Positions 47,196 through 56,322 of a stretch of DNA of 60,487 nucleotides are shown piece after piece (within the stretch, counting starts at the first letter, position 1; the number at the start of each line of letters is the position of its first letter). A program made the translations under genes and the position numbers. The notes beneath the pieces were generated by a model that saw only the letters and a program-made list of their open reading frames with translations, did not search any database and was not told the DNA's origin. Origin of the DNA: a virus; the IMG/VR virus record IMGVR_UViG_3300018481_000002, positions 87,199 through 147,685 of that record, one strand, 5' to 3'.

Positions 47196-48490
47196 TGGTT
47201 ACCAAGATCCTCCGACCCACTGGGACCCTCACACTGAACACACCGGGTCCCATCAACGTCGTGGGCACCACTCCGGTAGGTGACGACGATTTTGACACCT
47301 ACATGGATTTCGAGCCCCACGTTGCAGCTACGACTGTCGGTCTGGAGCCGTTGGTCGGCTACGAGCTTGGGGACCCGATCAGGCTCTACGTGCAACTCTC
47401 CGTAGAGGAGTCCGAGCCGGGGTTTGCAGGCACTGGTGAGTTCTTCATTGCCACCGACGCTGGGCAGTCCAACAACGAGATCGCCGGGTTCTCGGACGGA
47501 TCCGGTTCGGGCTACGCCTTCGGCATCGGCCTGGAGGTCCAGGGCTCGCTGATCGTCAAGAACCTCAACCTCACGCCGTTCGGCACGACCATGGCCGAGC
47601 TGGTGGAGGCGTTGGAAGACGGCGCGTTCCTCGACTTCAACTCGTTCTCTTGGCTGGAAGGGTCGATCCCCCCGGTGTTCCGCGTCTATGACGTGTGGAT
47701 CCAGGTTGGTGAGGATGAGGAGTACGTCCCGCTTGTTGAGGGTTTCGAGAATGCTGCCACTGGTGCGGTACTCAACACCACCAACACTGACATCCACCAC
47801 TTCAGTCATATCCCCGCCCAGATTTTCGCGGCGTCCGCGCCCCGTCACTCGGGGGCGCGGGCGATGAGCGCTATGAGTGGAACCTTCGAGGACTTCCTGT
47901 ACGGCTACGAAGACGGTGGAACTCATCCGATCTATGGGAAGCGGGATGTCTTTCAGTGGTGGTGGTTCCGGTGGGACGACGAAGATGTCGAGGTCGTTCC
48001 TCATGACGAAAACTGGGGCATGTGGTTCACCACGATTGGGACCACTCCAGGTGACGCTGAGTATGAGATTTTCCGTGTCGTGACGGCACCCAGTAACGAG
48101 GATCCGGAAGACCCCACGACGGAGGATCATGTCCGTAGGTTCTCCTTCGAGTCACCTGAGTCAGACGCTCCGGTGTACCAGAAGTTCTTTACCATCCCTC
48201 GGTTGACTTGGGTGAAGTTCGAGATGCAGTTCACGAAGTCGGATGGTGATTGTCGACTGCGAGTCGTTAATGACGCAGATGCGGTTTATCTCGATCACAC
48301 TTGGGATTGGCCCAGTCCTGTGTCCACCGATCTGGCGTTCGCTTTCCATCAGTGGCACATCGACAATTTCGACTTCGGTGCGCCTTACGGCTTGTACTAC
48401 ACGTGGTACGACGACTTCAACATTCTCACTGAGGTCTCTGTCGAGGGAAACCTTGGCCGAACCCACAGCGACTTCCTGAGTAGGCGATGA
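47195..48490 (+). CDS. minor tail protein, beta-sandwich type
   Basis: A 431-residue protein. The first 170 residues form a beta-rich domain. Residues 180-425 (GFENAATGAVLNTTNTDIHH ... RLTWVKFEMQFTKSDGDCRL ... YYTWYDDFNI) look like a jelly-roll lectin or polysaccharide-lyase-type sandwich. Host-surface contact is likely. Stop-start overlap with the gene before. Confidence 0.6.
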   Translation: MVTKILRPTGTLTLNTPGPINVVGTTPVGDDDFDTYMDFEPHVAATTVGLEPLVGYELGDPIRLYVQLSVEESEPGFAGTGEFFIATDAGQSNNEIAGFSDGSGSGYAFGIGLEVQGSLIVKNLNLTPFGTTMAELVEALEDGAFLDFNSFSWLEGSIPPVFRVYDVWIQVGEDEEYVPLVEGFENAATGAVLNTTNTDIHHFSHIPAQIFAASAPRHSGARAMSAMSGTFEDFLYGYEDGGTHPIYGKRDVFQWWWFRWDDEDVEVVPHDENWGMWFTTIGTTPGDAEYEIFRVVTAPSNEDPEDPTTEDHVRRFSFESPESDAPVYQKFFTIPRLTWVKFEMQFTKSDGDCRLRVVNDADAVYLDHTWDWPSPVSTDLAFAFHQWHIDNFDFGAPYGLYYTWYDDFNILTEVSVEGNLGRTHSDFLSRR

Positions 48491-48515
48491 TGAACATGAG
48501 TGAAGGAGCAACCTG

Positions 48516-49403
48516 ATGGCTCGCATCCGTGCGGACTTCGTCTTCGGGACGACAACCGCTGGTATCGATGATGATGACACCACGCTGGCGTCTGCGGAGC
48601 TGGCTCGCTTGCCCGCAGTGGCGTCTCCGCACTATGCCGTGTTGACTCTGCACGACGCCGGTACTGGTGACTACGAGATCGTGTATGTCACCGCTCACAC
48701 CGCGTCTGCCACTTCCGCCACGATCACTCGCGGTGAAGAAGGGTCAACGGCACAGTCCTGGGCATCGGATGCAAAGTGGGTACATGGTCCTACCGCCCTC
48801 GATGCGACCAGTGGTGTCCTTGGGATTCCCACGTTGGTAGGTGTGTCTACTCCTCACTACGCCACCAACAACACGTCTACTGTCAACCTGCCCACTGGGC
48901 TTGAAGATGGTGACATTCTCGTTGGATTCACTGCGTCGAAGGACGCCTCATTGTGGGGTTCCGGGGCACCAGGGGGTTGGAAGCTCCTCGCCAGGACAAC
49001 CAACACGTGGGGTGACTCGGCGGTTCTTGTTCGTAGTGCCTTGGCTACCGACAGCGGTGACCCGGCTGTCTTCACGTTCGACAACAACTGCACTCACAGT
49101 GCTCATGTTGCGGCGATTCGTGGTGCGACACTGGCTGACTTCGGGGCCTACACCACTATCAACACTGATGTCGGTAGCGTGCAACCGGACGGGCTGAGGG
49201 GTGGGAAGGCGATCTTGGGGTTCCATGCCTCCTATGCGGGTGGTGCGACTCTGACGGGTCCGAACACTGCGCTCAGCAGTATCGATGAGGCAGGCCACGA
49301 ATCTGCGATGTACCTAGAGGTGCGTGATTTTGGGGTGGGATCCATTCTCATGTCCAACTCACCGGCAACCAAGATGGCCTACGCGGCACTAGTGATGCAG
49401 TGA
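48516..49403 (+). CDS. minor tail protein
   Basis: A 295-residue protein with AAGGAGC upstream. N-terminal 95 residues carry the pattern LHDAGTGDYEIVYVTAHTAS ... ITRGEEGSTAQSW seen at the attachment end of many phage fibres. The rest (VGVSTPHYATNNTSTVNLPT ...) is a beta-sandwich like domains with an internal GWKLLARTTNTWGDSAVLVRS repeat type. Confidence 0.6.
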   Translation: MARIRADFVFGTTTAGIDDDDTTLASAELARLPAVASPHYAVLTLHDAGTGDYEIVYVTAHTASATSATITRGEEGSTAQSWASDAKWVHGPTALDATSGVLGIPTLVGVSTPHYATNNTSTVNLPTGLEDGDILVGFTASKDASLWGSGAPGGWKLLARTTNTWGDSAVLVRSALATDSGDPAVFTFDNNCTHSAHVAAIRGATLADFGAYTTINTDVGSVQPDGLRGGKAILGFHASYAGGATLTGPNTALSSIDEAGHESAMYLEVRDFGVGSILMSNSPATKMAYAALVMQ

Positions 49404-49418
49404 CGGGGTGAAGCGAAC

Positions 49419-50150
49419 GTGACCTACGCCGGAACCACCTATGGAGGCTCTCCTTACTCAGGTTTCATGGAGGAGGCGGAGGATACAATCGCGGCCGCAA
49501 CCGGCACCGCCGAACTGACCCTCAGCGGCCTCGGTGGCGGATCTGCGCTCTACCTCAGCGACGACTACAACCGCACAAACAACGCCACCACTCCTGGTTC
49601 GCCTCTCGTGGGCGGCCCCTATACGGTCGTGACGGGCGTCTTCGGAATCAACACCAACGCCCTCTACACAACCACCACGGCAACCACCAACCACTTGACC
49701 TTCCCAGGTGCAGTGAACGTGGACATGACGTTCACCCTCAACGTCTTCAGCGCCTCAGGTGCTGGAGTGATCTACCGATACGTCGACGCCAGCAACTACT
49801 GGACATATCTTCTGACTGCTAACGAAGTGGTCTTCCAACGGAACTCGGCGGGGACCTTCGTAAACGTTAACCGAAGCGGTGTGATCCAGACGTTCCTCAC
49901 AACCGACACCTTCAGGGTGGAGGCCCGGAACAACATGATGTACGGCTACTTCAACGGCAGACTGGTACTCACACAGAAGGATCACTACTACGGCAACGGA
50001 GCAACCACGATGGGTGTCGTCCTTCGGAACACCGCAGTCCGCTTCAACGGCCTCACCGTGATTGGTGCCGACAGCACGTTGCCCGTTGCGGATGGTTTTC
50101 TCTACCGGGGGCGGGCCACCAAGGCCGACGATGTGGCAGGAGTTGCCTGA
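49419..50150 (+). CDS. minor tail protein, concanavalin-like
   Basis: A 243-residue protein with GTG start. After a short tail-attachment segment (YAGTTYGGSPYSGF) it contains one unit like the repeats in the 51089 gene (GTAELTLSGLGGGSA). The remainder (DDYNRTNNATTPGSPLVGGP, FNGRLVLTQKD) fits a concanavalin-like carbohydrate-binding fold. A dyad-motif copy lies at 49631-49640 (minus strand). Confidence 0.6.
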   Translation: MTYAGTTYGGSPYSGFMEEAEDTIAAATGTAELTLSGLGGGSALYLSDDYNRTNNATTPGSPLVGGPYTVVTGVFGINTNALYTTTTATTNHLTFPGAVNVDMTFTLNVFSASGAGVIYRYVDASNYWTYLLTANEVVFQRNSAGTFVNVNRSGVIQTFLTTDTFRVEARNNMMYGYFNGRLVLTQKDHYYGNGATTMGVVLRNTAVRFNGLTVIGADSTLPVADGFLYRGRATKADDVAGVA

Positions 50151-51082
50151 TGGCGACCGCGTACACCGAGTTCGACTGCCTCGGTACTGACCTGATGACC
50201 AACCTGACATCGGCGATCCTCGCTTCGGGAGACTGGTCTCGACCGAACAGCGGCAGCCTTCCCACCTTGTTCACTGCCACCACCACCCGTGGCGCTCAGA
50301 TGGCACTCGACCTGAACACCACCGCGTTCACCGTGTCGCTGATCAACGCCACCTTCTACCGTTCGCATGACGGGACCACAGCTGTTGACGGCGTGACCCG
50401 TTTCCTTCGCCACAAGACGGGCGCGACCGGATCCCTGGCAGCCAACACGTACCACGGCATCGTCAGCGCAGGAAAGGAACACCTGTTCATTTCCGTTGAG
50501 GGTCCTCGGATCGGTGAAGCCAACCCGGACAGCGCAACCGTTGGCAGCAACCGCATGTACTTCTTCATGAGCGATCTGGTCCCGTACTTCCCCGCAGACA
50601 CCACTCCGACCATCGTCTCTTTCGGAGCTACCGCGAACGCTGCCGGAGCGACCTGGTTGACGCACGGCATGGCTTGGGCTCACCGAAACGGTGCTAACAC
50701 CACGTCTTGGCAGCCTGGGAAGGTCATCTCTTTGGACTGGCCCAACGGAAACTCGGCCTCACTGCACCTGAACTCGCGCCTTGAGGCCAGCCTCGATGGA
50801 GACGATCAGCAGCACTGGCCCTACCTGTACGTCGACAACACCGAGGGCCTTCGAGGGCGGCTGTCGTCGTTCTTCTACCTGGGCTACAACTACGCCACCA
50901 CCCTTGACGTACCGGTCCCTCAGGAAGGCCAGATCGTCACCATCGACGGCCTGCAGTACAAGGCGCTGGCGGTTCACAAGGGCGACGCGAACGTCAACAC
51001 CTACGGTGCCTTCGGTGGTGCAGTAACCTCCACTTCTGTCACCTACTGGGTTTCTCCCATCATCGCTGTCCCATACGCGTAG
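50150..51082 (+). CDS. minor tail protein
   Basis: A 310-residue beta-rich protein coupled to the gene before by TGATG. Segments such as MALDLNTTAFTVSLINATFY and GNSASLHLNSRLEASLDGDD suggest a fibre or tip domain. No family recognised. Confidence 0.5.
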   Translation: MATAYTEFDCLGTDLMTNLTSAILASGDWSRPNSGSLPTLFTATTTRGAQMALDLNTTAFTVSLINATFYRSHDGTTAVDGVTRFLRHKTGATGSLAANTYHGIVSAGKEHLFISVEGPRIGEANPDSATVGSNRMYFFMSDLVPYFPADTTPTIVSFGATANAAGATWLTHGMAWAHRNGANTTSWQPGKVISLDWPNGNSASLHLNSRLEASLDGDDQQHWPYLYVDNTEGLRGRLSSFFYLGYNYATTLDVPVPQEGQIVTIDGLQYKALAVHKGDANVNTYGAFGGAVTSTSVTYWVSPIIAVPYA

Positions 51083-51088
51083 GCCGCT

Positions 51089-52729
51089 ATGGCTAAGCGT
51101 CTGTATCTGCCGAGGACCTACCTCTCTGCGATCTCCCCCTCCTCGTGGGACGCGACCTGGCACCTCACTGCCGGTGTCACCGTCAACCGGGCTGTCATGC
51201 ACCCGGTCGGGGACACCACTGCCTACCTCCTCCGACCCAAGAGCGTCGCTGATAACCCCACCAGGATCTTGGTTGCGGCGTGGGTCACCGACCCGCTCGC
51301 CGCAGGCACCATCGACGGGACGCTGACCTGGGCTGTTGCCCACCGGGCCTCCAACAACCTCTCCAACGACTTTCCCAGGATCATCGTCCGACTCATGTCG
51401 AACGACCTCACGGTGGAGAGAGCCGTGCTCGCCACCGATCAGTCGGCTAGCGAGTCGGGAATCGCTGGTGAAGGTGTCCACATCGACCTGAACCCGACGC
51501 TGGCGTCGACGTCCATCACAGCGGGCGACCGCATCGTGATCGAAGCCGGTGGATCCCAAGCTCAAACATCCGCTGACTCGTCTCACTACAGCCACGTCTG
51601 GGCTGGAAGCCCTGCCTACACGTACAAGAAGGGCGACCCAGCGAACGCGGCTGGCGACTTCCAGTTCACCACCGAGTACGTCTCTGCGACGAACCGACCC
51701 TGGGTGGAGTTCTCCGCTGACCTGACGTTCATCACGTACCCACCCGAGCGTCTTGGGCGTACGGGCACCGACACCACGCTTACTTTCACTTGGGATCCGT
51801 CCTACCAGGGCGACGAACCTGAGGGGTACGAGGTCCGCATCGATGGTGGAACGGCCATCGATGTGGGGACGGATCTCTTCTACGAGTTCACCGGCCTAAC
51901 CGAGTCGACCCACTACCTCTTGGAAGTTCGGGCCTACAACGACGCCGGGACCACAGCCTGGTCAGTTATCCACGGTGACACCTGGGCTAGTGATTTTGAA
52001 CCCCCGTTTGATTACCGGGGCACCCAAGTTCCGTATACGGGTGTTGTTTGGAAGAGCACCGTCGCGCTCCTCGGCAACGGGTCGCTTACTCTCACGGCTT
52101 CTGGTGTGCAGACGGCCAGCCCTGGCGGATCTGGATCCCTGTCTCTTTCGGGTACTGGTGTTGGACGCGGTGCCCCAACCGGCCAAGCAAATCTGACCCT
52201 TACTGGAACTGGAGCGGTTCGCTCCCCTGCGGCAGCCACTGGTTCGCTGGAACTTTCAGGTAGCGCAGCGGTCGCAGTCCCGAGCGCCGCTACCGCCTCG
52301 CTGAGCCTGTCCGGAACAGCGGCTGTCACCACAGGGGTAACCGGAACTGGCAGCCTGAGCCTCACCGCCACAGGTGCTGCGAGCGATGGTGTTGAAGAGG
52401 CAACCGGTACTGGGTCGCTGGAGCTCACAGGGGCAGCAGCTGTTTCTGCTGGTCCTTCAGGTACCGCGTTCCTGGTTCTGACGGGCGTCAATATCCCCAG
52501 TCCTGTCGACGGAACCGGCAGTCTCGCCCTGTCTGCCACTGGCGTGGCGTTGGCTTCTGTCACGGTCACGGGAACTGGTTCTCTCCAGTTGGCTGGCACT
52601 GGAACAGCTCTGGTGTCTCAACCTGTGACAGGTACCGGCACCTTGGTGCTCTCCGCTGTGGGAACCGTGGCAGAGGGCCCCCACATCAGTAAGGTCCACC
52701 GCAGGGCCAGCGCTTTCGTAGGAGGTTGA
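51089..52729 (+). CDS. tail fibre-like protein with Fn3 domain and repeat shaft
   Basis: A 546-residue protein. Residues 1-210 are a beta domain. About residues 228-292 (TDTTLTFTWDPSYQGDEPEG ... LLEVRAYNDAGTTAWS) are a fibronectin type III domain. From residue 325 to the end there are about ten short repeats built on GTGSLxLxGTG, an extended, Gly/Ser/Leu-rich, probably beta-structured shaft. This could be a flexible fibre linker. A dyad-motif copy lies in this region at 52480-52489 (minus strand). Confidence 0.65.
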   Translation: MAKRLYLPRTYLSAISPSSWDATWHLTAGVTVNRAVMHPVGDTTAYLLRPKSVADNPTRILVAAWVTDPLAAGTIDGTLTWAVAHRASNNLSNDFPRIIVRLMSNDLTVERAVLATDQSASESGIAGEGVHIDLNPTLASTSITAGDRIVIEAGGSQAQTSADSSHYSHVWAGSPAYTYKKGDPANAAGDFQFTTEYVSATNRPWVEFSADLTFITYPPERLGRTGTDTTLTFTWDPSYQGDEPEGYEVRIDGGTAIDVGTDLFYEFTGLTESTHYLLEVRAYNDAGTTAWSVIHGDTWASDFEPPFDYRGTQVPYTGVVWKSTVALLGNGSLTLTASGVQTASPGGSGSLSLSGTGVGRGAPTGQANLTLTGTGAVRSPAAATGSLELSGSAAVAVPSAATASLSLSGTAAVTTGVTGTGSLSLTATGAASDGVEEATGTGSLELTGAAAVSAGPSGTAFLVLTGVNIPSPVDGTGSLALSATGVALASVTVTGTGSLQLAGTGTALVSQPVTGTGTLVLSAVGTVAEGPHISKVHRRASAFVGG

Positions 52730-52730
52730 G

Positions 52731-53957
52731 ATGGCACTGCTGCCGTGGAACGAACCGATTCACCTTGGGGCGGACGATGACATGAAGCAGTACGAGGTCG
52801 AAGGGGATATGTGCCTCCTGCCCAGCGGCATCATCATCGTAATGGTGCAGGAGAGTGGTTGGTATCGCACTCCGATGTGGGCCATCAGACCAACCTCGCC
52901 ACCAACGGTTGGGCCGATGTGTTTCTCAGGAAACCAGTACGGCGAAGAAGACGGCGGCTTCGAGATCCACTTCGACGACATCAACTTCGCAGTTCCGTGT
53001 GGAGAGAACACCTTCGCCATCATGGGGGAGGCGGCCAGTGGCCCGGACTTCGACAATGGGGCGGTAGCCATCATTTTGGACGTGGATCCAGATACTTTGG
53101 TGATCACCCAGCGAGTGGTCGTCAAGGCACCATGGACCGAGTACTACTCGGATGAGTGCAACGCCGCGACGTGGCAGGGCGACAAAGTGGTGATCATGCC
53201 AGCCCAGATCGGCATCACCTCCGGTGGTGCTCGACTGGGTATCGTGACTGCCAGTGGCGGCTTCTCCACGCTCGACGTGATCTACGAAGAGTCCCCATCT
53301 GCACGTCCTGGCACCTTCACTGTGGTGGGTGACCGTGGCCTGTTCGCCAAGAGTGACGGTACCGAGTTGTATGGCTTTGATCTTCCCGGTGGCGGTGGGG
53401 TCAACTCAGTGCCGTGGCCCGGTTGGGGGTCATGGAGCGACCAGTCGTGCCCCTTGGACGATGGCACCGCTGCCTTCTTGATCAGCAAGATTCCCGGCAC
53501 TGGTGGCTCTTCGGCACACAGTCAGCCTTGGGTCCTGATCGTGGATCCAGTAAGTCTGGAGATCTTGCATGAGTACTCGTTGCCCTTCTTTGCACGCGAG
53601 ATCGGATTCACGGGTGGCTGGTACTCAAACGTTCGTTCCATCAGTCAGCTGCCGGACGGAAACCTCCTCGTTGGGTTGGTCGTCGGGTCGAACTACTTCG
53701 TCCATGTGTTCGAGATCGATGGCACCTCGGTCGTACACCAGGAGGTGGTTCCGGACTTCTCAGGCTCTTTCGGTGCGAACACCTTCGTGTACCAGGCCGT
53801 TCCTACCGGTCTACCCAATGGGATCGCGGTGATGAAGATCCATCAGCGTGGGGATGGCCTGTACGGAGCCTGGTACACCCAGACCTACAGGGGCGTCGCC
53901 AACGGGCGGCTTGACCGCACGGAGCGACGGTTTGTGCACAGGGCGGACCGGGACTAG
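52731..53957 (+). CDS. putative tail tip or receptor-binding protein
   Basis: A 408-residue protein starting 1 base after the previous stop. Regularly spaced strands ending in similar turns (AVAIILDVDPDTLVITQRVV, PWVLIVDPVSLEILHEY, YFVHVFEIDGTSVVHQEVV) look like blades of a beta-propeller. It is the last structural gene before the lysis block, a common place for a receptor-binding protein. Confidence 0.55.
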   Translation: MALLPWNEPIHLGADDDMKQYEVEGDMCLLPSGIIIVMVQESGWYRTPMWAIRPTSPPTVGPMCFSGNQYGEEDGGFEIHFDDINFAVPCGENTFAIMGEAASGPDFDNGAVAIILDVDPDTLVITQRVVVKAPWTEYYSDECNAATWQGDKVVIMPAQIGITSGGARLGIVTASGGFSTLDVIYEESPSARPGTFTVVGDRGLFAKSDGTELYGFDLPGGGGVNSVPWPGWGSWSDQSCPLDDGTAAFLISKIPGTGGSSAHSQPWVLIVDPVSLEILHEYSLPFFAREIGFTGGWYSNVRSISQLPDGNLLVGLVVGSNYFVHVFEIDGTSVVHQEVVPDFSGSFGANTFVYQAVPTGLPNGIAVMKIHQRGDGLYGAWYTQTYRGVANGRLDRTERRFVHRADRD

Positions 53958-54022
53958 GCGTTCATCTGGTCTTTCTTGACACCGATGGACCCTAGACTGA
54001 CCCCTTTGAACAGGAGTTTGAA

Positions 54023-54307
54023 ATGGCTGAAAGCAGCAACCCCTTCACTCTGGTGCCCGCGATGGCCCGCAAGTACGTCTACGGGCTGTACGGCGCGGCT
54101 GCTCTCGCCGTCGCCTGTGTGGACGTGGGCTACGGAGCCGCTTCCGCTGCGGACCCGACCTGGCTGGCCGTATCGCAGGCCGTGATCGCGTACCTCGCGG
54201 TCCCTGTCGGTGTGCTGGCCGCGTCCAACACCCCGGCGTCGGCTGCTGAGGTTGCGGAGGCGATCCAAGACGTCCCTCCCAACCCGCCCAACCCCAACGT
54301 GCCCTGA
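54023..54307 (+). CDS. putative holin
   Basis: A 94-residue protein with CAGGAG upstream. Two hydrophobic helices (YGAAALAVACVDVGYGAA and AVIAYLAVPVGVLAAS) follow a short polar start (ESSNPFTLVPAMARKYVYG), and the tail is Pro/Asn-rich. Size, topology and place after the tail genes match holins of actinophages. The gene has TTGACA 45 bases upstream, but no well-spaced -10. Confidence 0.65.
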   Translation: MAESSNPFTLVPAMARKYVYGLYGAAALAVACVDVGYGAASAADPTWLAVSQAVIAYLAVPVGVLAASNTPASAAEVAEAIQDVPPNPPNPNVP

Positions 54308-54315
54308 GTGTCGAA

Positions 54316-54762
54316 ATGCCCTTCTCCGGTCTGCTGCGATATGCAGACCCGCTGCAAGCTGGGCGGCACCCCTTCCAGACGTACATGTGCTTTCTGTGCG
54401 TCGTGGCTGGGTTCCCGCTCCTCTTCGGCGAGCCCAACGCTGGGTCGGTGGAGGCTTCTCTTCCAGGGTGGATGGCAGCCGCATGGGGTTGTTGTCTGAC
54501 GTTAGGGGCGATTCTGACACTCGTCGGTTCTTACTGGCGGCGTGACTGGTTGGACGCTCTGACCATCGAACGCATCGGCCTTACTGGCGTGGGCGGGGGT
54601 GCGTTCCTGTACGGCTTGATCATCCTGGCTCAGTTCTCGTGGGGCGGCGTCCTCGCTGGGTTCATCGTGCTCGGGTTTGGTCTCGCCTGCCTTAGCAGGT
54701 CCCGTGACATCGGAAAGGTGATCAAGCGCGGTATTCGCCTTAAGGAAGAAGGCCGTCTGTGA
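54316..54762 (+). CDS. multi-TM membrane protein
   Basis: A 148-residue protein with about four hydrophobic segments (MCFLCVVAGFPLLFG, AAWGCCLTLGAILTLVGS, GGAFLYGLIILAQF, GVLAGFIVLGFGLACLS) and a basic C-terminal tail. It could be a second holin or antiholin. It overlaps the next gene by 4 bases. Confidence 0.6.
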   Translation: MPFSGLLRYADPLQAGRHPFQTYMCFLCVVAGFPLLFGEPNAGSVEASLPGWMAAAWGCCLTLGAILTLVGSYWRRDWLDALTIERIGLTGVGGGAFLYGLIILAQFSWGGVLAGFIVLGFGLACLSRSRDIGKVIKRGIRLKEEGRL

Positions 54763-55103
54763 ACCTGAATCAGGGTCTTGAGCTGATGGTTGCCGTTGGT
54801 CTTGGCGCTGTGTTGGTTGAGGTGCTGCGTGCAATCTTCCAACGCAACAAGGTCAAGGGCGACACTGCTGCGATCCTGTCTGCTGCCGCTCGCGAGTTGG
54901 TTGAACCGCTCCACAACGAACTGGCTCGCGAGCGGCAGGAGCACGCTGCGGACATGCTCATGGAGCGTGAGAAGGTCAAGCAGCTGCGGGTTGAGTTGGA
55001 CGCTGCTCTTGACGACATGAGGACCCTGCGGCGCATGGTGGAGGCCCTGCAAGACGAGAACGCCAAGTACCGTTCCAGGTTCGGTCCTCTCCCCACGGTC
55101 TAG
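54759..55103 (+). CDS. membrane-anchored coiled-coil protein
   Basis: A 114-residue protein with GTG start. Residues 8-27 form a hydrophobic anchor (LMVAVGLGAVLVEVLRAIF); residues 45-105 are coiled coil (EPLHNELARERQEHAADMLM ... LDDMRTLRRMVEALQDE). Similar small proteins follow holins in actinophages and may aid lysis. It ends the rightward late block. Confidence 0.6.
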   Translation: MNLNQGLELMVAVGLGAVLVEVLRAIFQRNKVKGDTAAILSAAARELVEPLHNELARERQEHAADMLMEREKVKQLRVELDAALDDMRTLRRMVEALQDENAKYRSRFGPLPTV

Positions 55104-55354
55104 CCCACGCCTGTGGACGGACCTGTGGAGAACACAAATTTTCTGTGGAGAACTGACCGTTTTCCGGAGAACACTTGCGCCTGACGCCCGCCAGAGGTAG
55201 AACAAGCACACCGGTCACTGGGGTCTCTCGTGTATCAAAGGCCGGTACTCACCAAGGGATGATCTTCGGGCGCGCCAACGCCCAGTTAGGCCTTACAACC
55301 TATGCCGCTATCACTTAACGCACGTCTGTCGGTGCCTCCTGGCAGAGTCCAGCC
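55104..55354 (+). promoter_or_regulatory. regulatory gap before the replication block
   Basis: A 250-bp gap with no gene. TTGCGC (55175-55180), a 17-nt spacer and TAGAAC (55198-55203) form a promoter whose spacer is CTGAC-GCCCGC-CAGAGG, a variant of the dispersed dyad. Upstream are three direct repeats of GGAGAAC (55127, 55147, 55166). Downstream, GCGCGCCAACGCC (55270-55282) and ATGCCGCTATCACTTA (55302-55317) recur in similar form at 58485-58534. Confidence 0.6.
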
Positions 55355-55507
55355 ATGCTGACCAAGTGGGGCAGACGGATCGTGTGTCACGGCTCGATCA
55401 TCTGCTGCCAGTACGTCGACAGCCCGCAGTGCAACAGCGGTTACCGTGACCCGCACTGGTTGGGCCGTTGGTACTGGAACAAGTACGTCGCGGACCGTGA
55501 CTCCTGA
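55355..55507 (+). CDS. 50-residue cysteine-rich protein
   Basis: First gene of the replication block (MLTKWGRRIVCHGSIICCQY...), with four cysteines and a Trp/Tyr-rich end. It is coupled to the nuclease gene by TGATG. No good ribosome site, so its translation may be weak. Function unknown. Confidence 0.5.
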   Translation: MLTKWGRRIVCHGSIICCQYVDSPQCNSGYRDPHWLGRWYWNKYVADRDS

Positions 55508-56307
55508 TGCAGGTACGCCAGAGCGACCTCAAAACGTGGATGAAGTGTCCACTGCAGTACCGCTACCGGCACATCGATGGACTCCAGGAGGAGCAGGCTG
55601 GGTCTTCGATCTTCGGGTCGATCATCCACGACTGCGTTCTGTACATGGAGGAGAACGCCGACCTCCCAGGAGCTATCGAGAGGTTCAAGAAGTTCTGGCT
55701 CGACCCTTCGGAACTTGATCCGACGTACCGCGTTGACTACTACGTGCGTGGGACCAACTGGAAGAAGTTCATGGAGGATGGGCCCCGCGTACTCACTGAC
55801 TGGTGGTCGGTCATCTCCTGGGAGACGGACCTGGTACTTGCCAGGGAGCACACGTTTGATGTGCCCATCGGAAATGGACACACGTTGCATGGCACTGTCG
55901 ACAAGTTGGTGGTCCGCTACAGGGCCAAGACCGACGAGAACGTGCTGCTGATCTCCGACTACAAAACCAACAAGAAGACACCTACTTACGACTACCTCGA
56001 AGAAGACCTTCAGTTCTCGGCGTACGCCTACGCATCTACACGGCCCGAGTTCTGGACCGGGCTCCACCCAGGGGCGTTCGAGAAGTACCAAGACCTACCG
56101 CGCTACGGGGAGTGGGTCCAGTTGACCGTTCCCAGGCGGATGGACGCTGGGATCCGTTCCGAGCGGCACTACAACCGGTTGACCATGGCGGTGAACGCTC
56201 TCGCTGACTCTGTCGCGATGCGGATCTTCGTCCCGAACATCTCCGGTGAGAGCTGCCGGTACTGCGAGTTCCGCAAGCAGTGCGGGCTCCCCGAGTTGAT
56301 GGACTAG
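55507..56307 (+). CDS. Cas4-like PD-(D/E)XK exonuclease
   Basis: The 266-residue protein carries KCPLQYRYRH at the N-terminus, GSIIHDCVL (motif His), a central Glu-containing strand, LISDYKTNKKT (the D-x-K catalytic pair), FSAYAYASTR (motif with Gln/Tyr region), and C-terminal CRYCEFRKQC. The N-terminal Cys with C-x2-C-x5-C gives the four ligands of a 4Fe-4S cluster, as in Cas4 and AddB-type nucleases. It would resect DNA ends to produce single strands for the recombinase that follows. No cas genes or arrays are nearby. Confidence 0.85.
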   Translation: MQVRQSDLKTWMKCPLQYRYRHIDGLQEEQAGSSIFGSIIHDCVLYMEENADLPGAIERFKKFWLDPSELDPTYRVDYYVRGTNWKKFMEDGPRVLTDWWSVISWETDLVLAREHTFDVPIGNGHTLHGTVDKLVVRYRAKTDENVLLISDYKTNKKTPTYDYLEEDLQFSAYAYASTRPEFWTGLHPGAFEKYQDLPRYGEWVQLTVPRRMDAGIRSERHYNRLTMAVNALADSVAMRIFVPNISGESCRYCEFRKQCGLPELMD

Positions 56308-56322
56308 AAGAAGGAGACGAAA

